A stretch of DNA of 64,000 bases, from the NCBI RefSeq assembly GCF_900094625.1, contig NZ_FMAJ01000008.1, forward strand, positions 62,001-126,000, written 5' to 3'. Positions 16,317 through 25,048 of this stretch are shown in pieces. A program made the position numbers and the translations under genes. Below the pieces are notes generated by a model that was not told where the DNA came from, did not search any database, and worked only from the letters and a program-made list of their open reading frames with translations. The DNA comes from Rhizobium aethiopicum (lineage in GTDB: Bacteria > Pseudomonadota > Alphaproteobacteria > Rhizobiales > Rhizobiaceae). Position 1 is the stretch's first letter. Each line of letters begins with the position of its first letter.

Positions 16317-18221
16317 ATGACACCCAAAGACAAGCCAAAACGCCCGGGCGCGAAGCCCTTTTCACGGGATGCCGGGCCAAAGGCCGGCCCAAAGCCGGGC
16401 GGCGCAAAGCCGGCAAAGGCCGCAGCCGCGCGCCCGTCGGTGGCCGAAACCGACAGCGAGACCAAGGCGGAACGCATTTCCAAGGTGATGGCGCGCGCAG
16501 GCGTCGCCTCCCGCCGCGACATCGAACGCATGATCATGGAAGGCCGTGTGACGCTGAACGGCAAGGTTCTCGAAACCCCCGTCGTCAACGTCACGCTTGC
16601 CGATCGCATCGAGGTCGACGGCGTGCCGATCCGCGGCATCGAGCGCACCAGGCTCTGGCTTTATCACAAGCCGGCGGGCCTGGTGACCACCAATGCCGAT
16701 CCGGAAGGCCGCCCGACTGTTTTCGACAATCTGCCGGAAGAACTGCCGCGTGTCATGTCGATCGGCCGTCTCGACATCAACACCGAAGGCCTGCTGCTGC
16801 TCACCAATGACGGCGGTCTCGCCCGCGCTCTCGAGCTGCCGGCGACCGGCTGGCTTCGGCGCTACCGCGTCCGCGCCCATGGCGAGATCGATCAGGAAGC
16901 CCTCGACAAGCTGAAGGACGGCATCGCCGTCGACGGCGTGCTCTACGGCTCGATCGAAGCAACGCTTGACCGGACGCAGGGCTCGAACGTCTGGATCACC
17001 ATGGGCCTTCGCGAAGGAAAGAACCGCGAAATCAAGAACGTGCTCGGCGCCCTCGGCCTCGACGTCAACCGTCTGATCCGCATTTCTTATGGGCCGTTCC
17101 AGCTCGGCGACCTGCCGGAGGGCCATGTCATCGAAGTGCGCGGCCGCACGTTGCGCGACCAGCTCGGCCCGCGTCTGATCGAAGAAGCCAAGGCGAATTT
17201 CGACGCGCCGATCTACAATGCGCCGGCTGTCGCCGCCGAGGACGAGGAAGAGGCCGCGGCGCCGGAAAAGCGCGAGCGGCCGCGTCGCCAGGAGGACAAG
17301 CGCGAGCGGGCGCTGAGCCGCCTCGACACCAAACGTGACGACCGCCACGGCGGGCGCAGAGACGACGAGCGCCGCGACGGCGGCCGCAGGGATGACGACA
17401 AGCCGAAGCGTCCCCAGCCGCTCGGCCAGCGCCGCAGCGCCAATGTGTGGATGGCGCCGGGCGCCCGGCCGCTCGGCGAAAAGGCGGCGGCCAAGGCCGC
17501 AAAGAATGCGCAGACCGCGCGCCGGCGCGGCGAGCAGCCAGGCGCAAAGAACAATGCTTTCGATCGTATCGAGGATCGTCCGCGCACGCAGATCAACCGT
17601 GTGCGCGAAGAGGATGGCGAATGGATCCGCTCGAGCGAGCAGCCTCGCCGCAAGGATGAGGACGAAGGCTTTGCCCGCAAGCGCGGCTTCGGTGACCGTC
17701 CTGCTCGCGAAGACCGCGGTTTCGGCGATCGTCCGTCGCGTGGAGATCGCCCCTTCGGCGACAAGCCGCGCGGCGACCGCAGGCCGCGGGCGGATGGTGA
17801 CGAGCGACCTCGCGCCGCCAGAGCCTCCGCCGGCGAGGGCCGGTCGGAGCGTCCACGTGGCGATCGTCCGTTCGGCGACCGTCCTTCACGTGGAGATCGA
17901 CCCTTTGGCGGCAAGCCCCGCGGCGATCGCAGGCCTCGCGAGGATGGCGACGAACGCCCCCGGGCAGCCAGAAGCTTTGCCGGCGAGGGCCGCTCCGAGC
18001 GTCCGCGCGGAGAGAGATCCTTCGGAGACAAGCCTTCGGGGGATAAGCCACGCGGCAAGAGCTTTGCGGGGAAGCCCGGTGGGCCCAAGAAGTTTTCCGG
18101 CAAGCCGAAGGGCGCCAAGCCGGGCGGTGACAGGCCGGGTGGCGACAGGCCCGCAGGCGGGCCGTCCAGAGGTGGTGCCAAAGGAAAGGGAATGACGCGC
18201 GGTGCGGATCGTCGGCGGTGA
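16317..18221 (+). CDS. Pseudouridine synthase (RsuA/RluB/RluF family) with long basic repetitive tail
   Basis: The first 285 residues are an rRNA pseudouridine synthase: an S4 RNA-binding domain (ISKVMARAGVASRRDIERM, near 55-100) and a catalytic domain with GRLDINTEGLLLLTNDG at about 151, whose Asp is the nucleophile. Closest in type to RluB, which modifies 23S rRNA. Residues 290-634 are a low-complexity tail rich in Arg, Gly, Asp and Pro that includes a 50-residue tandem repeat and RGDRPFG-type units. Such tails probably bind RNA and are disordered. The last 20 bases overlap rsmD. Confidence 0.9.
   Translation: MTPKDKPKRPGAKPFSRDAGPKAGPKPGGAKPAKAAAARPSVAETDSETKAERISKVMARAGVASRRDIERMIMEGRVTLNGKVLETPVVNVTLADRIEVDGVPIRGIERTRLWLYHKPAGLVTTNADPEGRPTVFDNLPEELPRVMSIGRLDINTEGLLLLTNDGGLARALELPATGWLRRYRVRAHGEIDQEALDKLKDGIAVDGVLYGSIEATLDRTQGSNVWITMGLREGKNREIKNVLGALGLDVNRLIRISYGPFQLGDLPEGHVIEVRGRTLRDQLGPRLIEEAKANFDAPIYNAPAVAAEDEEEAAAPEKRERPRRQEDKRERALSRLDTKRDDRHGGRRDDERRDGGRRDDDKPKRPQPLGQRRSANVWMAPGARPLGEKAAAKAAKNAQTARRRGEQPGAKNNAFDRIEDRPRTQINRVREEDGEWIRSSEQPRRKDEDEGFARKRGFGDRPAREDRGFGDRPSRGDRPFGDKPRGDRRPRADGDERPRAARASAGEGRSERPRGDRPFGDRPSRGDRPFGGKPRGDRRPREDGDERPRAARSFAGEGRSERPRGERSFGDKPSGDKPRGKSFAGKPGGPKKFSGKPKGAKPGGDRPGGDRPAGGPSRGGAKGKGMTRGADRRR
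17744..18020 (+). repeat. In-frame 150-base tandem repeat inside the pseudouridine synthase gene
   Basis: Coding sequence recurs with a 150-base period: RGDRPFG(D/G)KPRGDRRPR occurs twice exactly 50 codons apart, each followed by (A/E)DGDERPRAAR and AGEGRSERP. A third, partial unit follows. The repeat keeps frame and its differences are largely silent or conservative, so it is a protein repeat, not a CRISPR or other noncoding array. Confidence 0.85.
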
Positions 18222-18762
18222 GTTTCGCGGACGGCCTCTCGCCGTGCCAAAATCCAACGAAATCCGGCCGACTGCAGACCGGACGCGCGAGAGCCTGTTC
18301 AACATCTTGAGCCATGCCTATCCGGAATGCGTCGACGGCACCCGGATACTCGACCTTTTTGCCGGAACCGGCGCCGTCGGCCTTGAGGCCGTCTCGCGCG
18401 GCTGTCGTCATGCGCTGTTCGTGGAAAACAGCGTCGAGGGGAGGGGGTTGCTCTGGGAAAACATCGATGCGCTCGGCCTGCACGGCCGCACCCGCATCCT
18501 GCGCCGCGATGCGACCGATCTCGGCAGCGTCGGCAATCTCGAACCGTTCGACGTGCTTTTTGCCGACCCGCCCTATGGCAAGGGCCTCGGCGAAAAGGCG
18601 ATGGCGGCGGCCGCCGTTGGCGGCTGGTTGCGGCCGGGCGCGATCGCGGTGCTTGAAGAACGCGCCGACATTGTCGTTTCGGTCCACCCTTCCTATGTTT
18701 TCCTCGAAAGCCGCATCTTTGGCGATACGAGGGTGCATTTCTTCCGATATCAGCCGCAATAG
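18202..18762 (+). CDS. rsmD: 16S rRNA (guanine-966-N2)-methyltransferase
   Basis: Methylates G966 of 16S rRNA. The 186-residue product begins MRIVGGEFRGRPL, has the AdoMet-binding ILDLFAGTGAVGLEAVSRG at about 50-68, and the catalytic ADPPYGKG motif near 122. The start is a GTG at 18202 lying inside the last 20 bases of the pseudouridine synthase gene, with AAAGGAAAGGGA upstream, so the two rRNA-modification genes are translationally linked. Confidence 0.93.
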   Translation: MRIVGGEFRGRPLAVPKSNEIRPTADRTRESLFNILSHAYPECVDGTRILDLFAGTGAVGLEAVSRGCRHALFVENSVEGRGLLWENIDALGLHGRTRILRRDATDLGSVGNLEPFDVLFADPPYGKGLGEKAMAAAAVGGWLRPGAIAVLEERADIVVSVHPSYVFLESRIFGDTRVHFFRYQPQ

Positions 18763-18777
18763 GCGCAGGGGCGGGGC

Positions 18778-19659
18778 GTGCAGCAGGCAGAGATCATCAG
18801 TCCGAAACTGCCTGCGATCAGCGATTTGCCAACGGTCGCGGTCGCCTTCGGCGGCGGCGGTGCACGCGGCCTGTCCCATATCCATATCATCGAGACGCTC
18901 GATGAACTCGGCATCCGCCCGGTGGCGATTGCGGGTTCGTCGATCGGCGCCATCATGGGAGCCGGCATGGCCGCCGGCATGTCCGGCGCCGAAATCCGCG
19001 AACATGCGCTGGCAACCGTCGGCAACAAGACGGCCGTCGTCGCCCGCATCTGGGGCATGCGGCCGACAACGGTGCGCGATGCGGTCGCCAAGGGCATCCG
19101 CATCGGCCAGTTCAATCTCGAGCGGATCCTGAAAGCTTTCCTGCCCACCGAGCTGCCGGCCCGCTTTGGCGATCTGCTGGTGCCGATGAAGGTCATCACC
19201 ACGGATTATTATGGGCAGAACGAGGTCATCATCGAAGAGGGCGAGCTGTTTCCCGCACTCGCCGCCTCTTCCTCCATTCCCGCCGTTTTCATGCCGGTGC
19301 GCCTGCGCGGACGCGTGATGATCGACGGCGGCATCAGCAATCCGGTGCCCTATGAATGCCTGATGGATCTCGCCGACATCGTCATCGGCATCGATGTCGT
19401 CGGCGCGCCGGAAGGCGACGGCACCCATATCCCGAACCGGATGGAGAGCATTTTCGGTTCGGGCCAGCTGATGATGCAGACGGCGATCTCGCTGAAGCTG
19501 AAGCTTTGCCAGCCGCACATCTTCCTGCGCCCGACGGTCGGCCGCACCGGCGTCATGGATTTCCTCAAGGCCCGCGAAGTGCTGGCCATGTCCGTCGGCG
19601 TCAAGGACGAGCTGAAATTCGCCCTCGACCGCGAGATCGAGGCGCGGCTAAAGCGCTAA
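18778..19659 (+). CDS. Patatin-like phospholipase (RssA/NTE type)
   Basis: A 293-residue serine hydrolase. The oxyanion loop FGGGGARGLSHI at about 24-35, the nucleophile elbow GSSIGAI near 59-65, and the catalytic Asp in IDGGISNPVP near 183 form the patatin Ser-Asp dyad. It probably cleaves phospholipids or lysophospholipids at the inner face of the membrane; the substrate is not known. Start is GTG 18778, 15 bases after rsmD. The 3' end overlaps by 12 bases the end of the convergent EVE-domain fragment. Confidence 0.9.
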   Translation: MQQAEIISPKLPAISDLPTVAVAFGGGGARGLSHIHIIETLDELGIRPVAIAGSSIGAIMGAGMAAGMSGAEIREHALATVGNKTAVVARIWGMRPTTVRDAVAKGIRIGQFNLERILKAFLPTELPARFGDLLVPMKVITTDYYGQNEVIIEEGELFPALAASSSIPAVFMPVRLRGRVMIDGGISNPVPYECLMDLADIVIGIDVVGAPEGDGTHIPNRMESIFGSGQLMMQTAISLKLKLCQPHIFLRPTVGRTGVMDFLKAREVLAMSVGVKDELKFALDREIEARLKR

Positions 19660-20125
19660 CGTCCCCTGCACCGGTACCATTGTCCGCGTCCAGGCGACAG
19701 GCATGAGCGGTTCAGCGAGCATCGCCTCGGCAATGAGTTCGGCATCGTCATTGTCGATTTCGAAGAGACCAAAGCGCAGTCGATAGCCCCAGCCGGCCCG
19801 ATCGCTTGTGAACGACAGCCGGCCGAGCAGTGGCCGGATCGGTGTTTCCGTCGCCCGCCACCACGCGACATCCCGCCTCCAAGGGCGGAAGCCGTGGTGA
19901 GCCTCCACCTGATATGCCGCCGTTTCCTCGACCACGCCCATGGCCGTGAACGCCTGTAGGCGATCCTTGCCGCCGAACGTTTCGGTCGGCGAATAGTAGA
20001 TCACGCGGTCGCCTGGCGCGCTCCGCTTGAGCGGAGCGGCCTTGCCGTGACAGACTTGCATGAACCCGGCAGCGCGGCCGATGGACATGGTTTGCTGATG
20101 CAACAGCGATCCAGCTGCGGGACAT
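19648..20125 (-). pseudogene. EVE-domain (UPF0310) protein, frameshifted near codon 15
   Basis: The gene starts well: GGAGG, 8-base spacing, ATG 20125, reading MSRSWIAVASANHV, the expected N-terminus of this family. At about 20083 the frame breaks; the expected continuation (IGRAAGFMQVCHGKAAPL) is in another frame and then runs intact to 19648. As recalled, relatives read HVR-x-GR here, which two lost bases would explain. EVE domains bind modified nucleotides in DNA or RNA. The body of the domain is still open because it is in frame with the upstream VOC fragment. A sequencing error is not excluded. Confidence 0.75.
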
Positions 20126-20340
20126 GGTTCAGTCCTCCGCCACGTTGAATCGCCCGCAGCAGCCGGCGCCGGCTCGACGGGCGCCTTGCCCCACAGCCCG
20201 AGCGCCAGGCCGGAAGACAGGATGAACATGGCGAAGGTCGGGCTCGACTCCACCGGATCCAGCCCGAGCAGCCGCGCATAAAATTTGGCGCTCTTCGGCG
20301 CGTCGGTTACGAAGAGCAGAATGCTGTTGCTGTCGATCAC
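20126..20340 (-). pseudogene. VOC (glyoxalase/bleomycin resistance) family protein, 3' truncated
   Basis: GGAGG and a GTG start at 20340 open a typical VOC half-domain: IDSNSILLFVTDAPKSAKFY, then ARLLGLDPV, then FAMFILSSGLALGLWGK. About 65 residues in, after the PAPAAAGD segment, the family pattern stops; the second beta-alpha-beta-beta-beta module and its metal ligand are gone and the sequence runs into the EVE gene's ribosome binding site. The reading frame stays open through to 19648, giving a 230-residue VOC-EVE composite. Whether this is translated as a fusion or both are dead is unknown. Confidence 0.7.
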
Positions 20341-20454
20341 GGTAAGCCTCCTGTATGTTGGGCAGGAGGATGTGTAGAGAGACATGCCGACAGATTCTGG
20401 CAGTAGGGTGCACCGGTTTTGAACCGCTCGAACGTCGCACGTCCGGTAGCTCGT

Positions 20455-22269
20455 TCATGCGTCGGCCGTCGCGTCTGCGGTGCCTGCCAGCGGATCGCCC
20501 TCGAAGGGATCGGCGGCCCGCTTCGGCTTGACCAGCGGTTCGGGGCGGACAGGGTGGGCAAACAGCATGTCGCGCCCGGCTTGCAGCCCTTCGGAAACCT
20601 GCAGCGCCAGCCGCGCCTCGTCGCGCTTGCGGATATCCTCGCCGATTTCATAGGCGTCGATTTCGGAGACGCCGAGCGCCTCCAGCGTTCGCCGTCCGAA
20701 CAGCAGGCCCGATTCCAGCGTTTCGCGCAGCTCGTAATCGATGCCCTTGTTGCGCAGTTCGATCGAATGGAGGCGGTCGTAGGAGCGCACATAGAGCCGG
20801 GTATGCGGATAGTCCGCCTGCACCAGCTCCACCACCTTGTCGGTGATCTCCTTCTTCTGCGTGCAGACGAGGACGATCTTCGCCCGGTCGATCCCGGCCG
20901 AGCGCAGCACGTCCTTGCGAGTGCCGTCGCCGAAATAGATGCGGAAGCCGAAGGAGGAGGCCTGGCGGATGCGGTCGGCGGAAAAGTCGATGACGGTGAC
21001 GCTGCGCCCGCCGGCAAGCAGGATCTGGGCGGCGATCTGGCCAAAACGCGAGAAGCCGACCATCAGCACGTCGGCGCCCGCACCTTCGAAATCTTCGTCC
21101 AGTTCCTCCTGTTCATCGCCGTTGAGCAGCCGCTTCGACAGCGCCGCTCCGATCGGCGTCAGCGCCATCGACAGCGTGACGATCGCCACCAGCAGCGACG
21201 CCTTGCTCGTCGACATCAGACCGGCTGCGCCTGCGGTGGTGAACAGCACGAAGCCGAATTCACCGCCCTGCGGCAGCAGGAAGGCGATGCGGATTGCATC
21301 ATTGTGCGCGGACCCCGTTATCCGGCAGAGCCCGTAGATGATGATCGCCTTTACGGCCATGACGATGGGCACGGCGACGATGACGAAGAGCGCGTTGTCG
21401 AGGAGAACGCCGAGCTCCAGCGACAGGCCGACGGCGATGAAGAAGATCGCGAGCAGCACGCCGCGGAAAGGCTCGATATCGGCCTCGAGCTCGTGCCGGT
21501 AGGAGGATTCGGCGAGCATCACGCCGGACAGGAAAGCGCCCATTGCCATTGAAAGCCCGGCAAGCTGCATCAGGCTTGCCGATCCCATCACGACGAAGAG
21601 CGCGGCCGCGATCATCGCCTCGCGCGCACCGGTGCGAGCGATGACCTGGAAGAGCGGCGTCAGCAGGTAGCGCCCCATGACGATCATCGCGGCGACTGCG
21701 CCGACGGCGATGGCAAAATCGGAAAGCGGCGCGTTGCTGCCCTTGCCGCCGCCGTCGAGAACGGTGATCAGCGCGAGCAGCGGCACGATCGCCAGGTCCT
21801 GGAACAGCAGCATCGAGAAGGAACGCTGGCCGTATCTCGTGTTGACGTCGCCGTCGCCCTCGAGGATCTGCATGGCGAAGGCCGTCGAAGACAGCGCCAG
21901 GCCGAAGCCCGCGACGATGCTGCCGCGCCAATCGAGCACTTCAGAAAACCAGGCGAGCGCCGTCAGGGCCAAGCCTGTCACCACCACCTGCGCCGTGCCG
22001 AGGCCGAAGATGTCGCGCCGCATCTGCCAAAGCCGGCTCGGCTTCAGCTCCAGACCGATGATGAAGAGCAGGAAGACGACGCCGAGCTCGGCGACGGCAA
22101 GGATCTGTTCGCCGTCGGTGATGCCATGGAAGACCGGACCGATGACGATGCCGGCAGCGAGGTAACCGAGCACAGTGCCGAGCCCGAGCTTCTTGAAGAT
22201 CGGAGCGGCGACCACCGCGCCGCCGAGCAGCAGGATCGTTTCGGAAAAAAGGTCATTGGGCGCTGACAT
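20455..22269 (-). CDS. Monovalent cation:proton antiporter, CPA2 family (KefB-like)
   Basis: A 604-residue inner membrane protein: about 12 hydrophobic segments over residues 1-385 (ELGVVFLLFIIGLELKPSRL is the family-typical third block; LLFQDLAIVPLLAL carries the Gln-Asp pair of CPA2 exchangers) and a TrkA-N domain from about 405 (VLMVGFSRFGQIAAQILL) that binds NAD(H) or nucleotides and gates transport. Probably K+/H+ or Na+/H+ exchange. ATG 22269 (MSAPNDLFSE) begins just before the first helix; in-frame sequence upstream is not membrane-like. Confidence 0.88.
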   Translation of the reverse strand: MSAPNDLFSETILLLGGAVVAAPIFKKLGLGTVLGYLAAGIVIGPVFHGITDGEQILAVAELGVVFLLFIIGLELKPSRLWQMRRDIFGLGTAQVVVTGLALTALAWFSEVLDWRGSIVAGFGLALSSTAFAMQILEGDGDVNTRYGQRSFSMLLFQDLAIVPLLALITVLDGGGKGSNAPLSDFAIAVGAVAAMIVMGRYLLTPLFQVIARTGAREAMIAAALFVVMGSASLMQLAGLSMAMGAFLSGVMLAESSYRHELEADIEPFRGVLLAIFFIAVGLSLELGVLLDNALFVIVAVPIVMAVKAIIIYGLCRITGSAHNDAIRIAFLLPQGGEFGFVLFTTAGAAGLMSTSKASLLVAIVTLSMALTPIGAALSKRLLNGDEQEELDEDFEGAGADVLMVGFSRFGQIAAQILLAGGRSVTVIDFSADRIRQASSFGFRIYFGDGTRKDVLRSAGIDRAKIVLVCTQKKEITDKVVELVQADYPHTRLYVRSYDRLHSIELRNKGIDYELRETLESGLLFGRRTLEALGVSEIDAYEIGEDIRKRDEARLALQVSEGLQAGRDMLFAHPVRPEPLVKPKRAADPFEGDPLAGTADATADA

Positions 22270-22388
22270 GCTGGCAATTTCTCTCGACGGCGGGAAACAT
22301 CCGGGCAGCGCTGACAAAGAATCGGCGGCGGCGGCCTTGATGCCTGGCAGAGTGCACAATAAATGGAAGCCGAAGGAAAGGCCAAATC

Positions 22389-23738
22389 ATGTCCTCAGAA
22401 ATCGATTCCTCGACACTTCTTTCCCGCGCAAGTCAATTGATCGATCTGGCAAGGAAGGCAGGGGCCGACGCCGCCGACGCCGTCGTCGTCCGGTCGCGGT
22501 CGCAATCGGTTAGCGTGCGCCTTGGCAAGGTCGAGGGAACGGAATCCTCCGAAAGCGACGATTTTTCGCTGCGCGTCTTCATCGGCAAGCGCGTCGCCAG
22601 CGTTTCGGCCAATCCGGGCTTCGATCTTCAGGCGCTGGCCGAACGTGCCGTCGCCATGGCCAAGGTTTCCCCGGAAGACCCCTTTGCGTGCCTGGCGGAC
22701 GAAGGGAACCTTGCGACGTCCTATCCCGACCTGCAATTGCTCGATGCCACCGAAGTCTCCGCGGAGATGCTGCGCGAGGCGGCTCTTGCCGCCGAGACGG
22801 CCGCACTTGCGGTCAAGGGCGTTACCAATTCATCCGGCGCCGGCGCGTCGGCCGGTATGGGCGGCCTCGTTCTCGCCACCTCGCACGGCTTCCAAGGCAG
22901 CTACATGGGCTCCCGTTTCGGCCACTCGGTCAGCGTCATATCAGGCGAAGGCACCGGCATGGAGCGCGACTATGATTTCGACAGCCGCCTCTATTATGCC
23001 GAGCTCGACGATCCCGCCGAGATCGGCCGCCGTGCCGGCGAACGGGTGGTCAAGCGCGTCAATCCGCGCCAGGTACCCACCGCCAAGAACGTCACCGTGA
23101 TCTTCGATCCGCGTGTCGCCCGCGGCTTTGTCGGCCATATCGCCGGTGCGATCAATGGCGCCGCCGTCGCCCGCAAGACCAGTTTCCTGCGCGACAGGAT
23201 GGGGCAGCAGGTGCTGAAGTCAGGCCTGTCGATCACCGATGACCCGCTGATCGTGCGTGGGCCCGCCTCGCGGCCGTTCGACGGTGAGGGCGTGTCCGGC
23301 GAGCGGCTTGTCATGATCGAGGATGGTGTCCTCAAGCACTGGTTCCTCTCGACCTCGACCGCGCGCGAGCTTGGCCTTCTCCAGACCAATGGCCGCGGCG
23401 TGCGCGGCGGCAGCACTGTCACGCCGTCTTCCACTAATCTCGCCCTGGAACCAGGAGACATCTCGCCGGAGGAACTGATCCGCAGCGTCGGCAACGGTTT
23501 TTACGTCACCGAACTGATCGGCCACGGGGTCAATATGATCACCGGCGAATATAGTCGCGGCGCCACCGGCTTCTGGATCGAGAACGGCGAACTGACTTTT
23601 CCGGTGTCCGAGGTCACGATCGCCTCCAATCTCAAGGACATGTTCATGCGCCTGACGCCGGCAAACGACATCGACCGAAAGTTCGGCGTCGCGGCTCCGA
23701 CCTTCGCGATCGAAGGCATGACGCTCGCAGGGCAGTAA
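22389..23738 (+). CDS. pmbA: TldD/PmbA family protein (TldE subunit)
   Basis: A 449-residue PmbA/TldE, partner of TldD in a heterodimeric metalloprotease that degrades unfolded peptides and matures microcin-type substrates. Features: N-terminal DAADAVVVRSRSQSVSVRLG, GAGASAGMGGLVLATSHGF, the SITDDPLIVRGPASRPFDGE block, and FYVTELIGHGVNMITGEYS near the C-terminus. It lacks the HEXXXH zinc motif of TldD, as expected for this subunit; no tldD is seen in the window. Divergent from the antiporter and 30 bases ahead of the cysQ-like gene. Confidence 0.92.
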   Translation: MSSEIDSSTLLSRASQLIDLARKAGADAADAVVVRSRSQSVSVRLGKVEGTESSESDDFSLRVFIGKRVASVSANPGFDLQALAERAVAMAKVSPEDPFACLADEGNLATSYPDLQLLDATEVSAEMLREAALAAETAALAVKGVTNSSGAGASAGMGGLVLATSHGFQGSYMGSRFGHSVSVISGEGTGMERDYDFDSRLYYAELDDPAEIGRRAGERVVKRVNPRQVPTAKNVTVIFDPRVARGFVGHIAGAINGAAVARKTSFLRDRMGQQVLKSGLSITDDPLIVRGPASRPFDGEGVSGERLVMIEDGVLKHWFLSTSTARELGLLQTNGRGVRGGSTVTPSSTNLALEPGDISPEELIRSVGNGFYVTELIGHGVNMITGEYSRGATGFWIENGELTFPVSEVTIASNLKDMFMRLTPANDIDRKFGVAAPTFAIEGMTLAGQ

Positions 23739-23768
23739 GAAACGGGCAGCGGGAAACGGATTGACGGG

Positions 23769-24578
23769 ATGATCGATAGGGAAAAGCTCCGCTGGCAGAG
23801 CGATCTCGCCTTGATCGCCGATGCTGCGAAGGAGGCCGGCGCGGTCGCCTACGGCTTCTTCAACCAGTCTCCCGAGGTCTGGTGGAAAAACGAGGACCGC
23901 TCTCCCGTCAGCGCCGCTGATTTCGCCGCCAACAAGACGCTGGAATCGATCCTGCGCAAGGCGCGGCCGGATTATGGTTGGCTGTCTGAGGAAACCGAGG
24001 ACGATGCCGACCGCCTGGCGCGCGAGACCCTGTTCATCGTCGATCCGATCGACGGCACGCGCGCCTTCCTCGGCGGACAGAAAGTCTGGTGCGTCAGCGT
24101 CGCGGTCGTGCATCGCGGCCGCCCCGTCGCCGGCGTTCTCTATGCACCGGCACTCGAAGAGGTTTATGAGGCCGTCGAGGGCGGCGCGGCGCTGAAGAAC
24201 GGCACGCCCTTCACCGTTTCCGCCGCCGGACCGGACGAGATGAGCCGGCTTGCGATCGGCGAAGACCTGTTGAAGACCTTTCCGCCGTCTTTCCGTGACC
24301 GCGTGAGACGCGAGAAATATATCCCCTCGCTAGCCTATCGTATCGCCATGGTGGCGGACGGCCGTCTGGAAGGCACCTTCGTCAAGGGTAATTCGCACGA
24401 CTGGGACCTTGCTGCCGCCGATCTCGTTTTGGCCTGCGCCGGCGGCCGCCTCGTCGACCTCGACGGCAGACCGATCCTCTACAACAGCGCCGACGTCACC
24501 CATAAGGTCCTCTGTGCGGCGCCGGCGCCGCGCATCGATGAATTCCTCGCGGCCTTTGACGGCCGACGAGACAGTTGA
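23769..24578 (+). CDS. Inositol monophosphatase / 3'(2'),5'-bisphosphate nucleotidase (CysQ-like)
   Basis: A 269-residue Mg-dependent phosphatase. The metal-binding signature is complete: SEETEDD near residues 76-82, VDPIDGTRAF near 95-104, and HDWDLAAADLVLACAGG near 214-230. The family includes CysQ, which removes PAP or PAPS made in sulfate assimilation, and inositol or fructose phosphatases; sequence alone leans toward CysQ. It begins an operon-like run with the DUF4170 gene and waaA. Confidence 0.85.
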   Translation: MIDREKLRWQSDLALIADAAKEAGAVAYGFFNQSPEVWWKNEDRSPVSAADFAANKTLESILRKARPDYGWLSEETEDDADRLARETLFIVDPIDGTRAFLGGQKVWCVSVAVVHRGRPVAGVLYAPALEEVYEAVEGGAALKNGTPFTVSAAGPDEMSRLAIGEDLLKTFPPSFRDRVRREKYIPSLAYRIAMVADGRLEGTFVKGNSHDWDLAAADLVLACAGGRLVDLDGRPILYNSADVTHKVLCAAPAPRIDEFLAAFDGRRDS

Positions 24579-24640
24579 CGTTTCCGTCAAAATCCCGCAG
24601 ATGAGGTGGCGGAGGAACTAGGCAGAAAGAGAACAAGAAA

Positions 24641-24889
24641 ATGACTGACTCCGGTGACAAGAAGCAGCTTTTGCACCTCGTTTTTGGCGGCGAGCTGGAA
24701 AGCCTCGATGAGGTCCAGTTCCGTGATCTGAACGGTCTCGATATCGTCGGCATTTTTCCCGACTATGCCACGGCGCTGACCGCCTGGAAGGCGAAGGCGC
24801 AGCAGACGGTTGACAATGCGCACATGCGCTACTTCATCGTCCACATGCACCGTCTGCTCGATCCACAGGAAAAGGCCGGGGGCAACTGA
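24641..24889 (+). CDS. DUF4170 family small protein
   Basis: An 82-residue soluble protein with the pattern I associate with DUF4170: LHLVFGGELESL, DIVGIFPDYATALTAWKAKAQ, and YFIVHMHRLLDP. No function is established. It lies between the cysQ-like gene and waaA on the same strand, a position it shares with lipid A/KDO genes in other rhizobia as far as I recall. Confidence 0.8.
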   Translation: MTDSGDKKQLLHLVFGGELESLDEVQFRDLNGLDIVGIFPDYATALTAWKAKAQQTVDNAHMRYFIVHMHRLLDPQEKAGGN

Positions 24890-25048
24890 CCTCGGCAGCC
24901 GCCGCCAGCCGAGCGGGCCTTCGTGCATCGGGCGCCCGTCCATCCGGATCGTTTGACGCATTCTGAACAAATTGATCGGCCATGCCGGCCGCAACGATAA
25001 TTAGGGAATGGGTTTGATGTCGATCGTCTTGGGTCGGAGGCTGGCGCG

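Noticed and set aside
17744..18020. Regularly spaced repeats that could suggest a CRISPR array or noncoding satellite
   Set aside because: Period is 150 bases, the frame is kept, and the repeats translate into conserved Arg/Gly-rich units.
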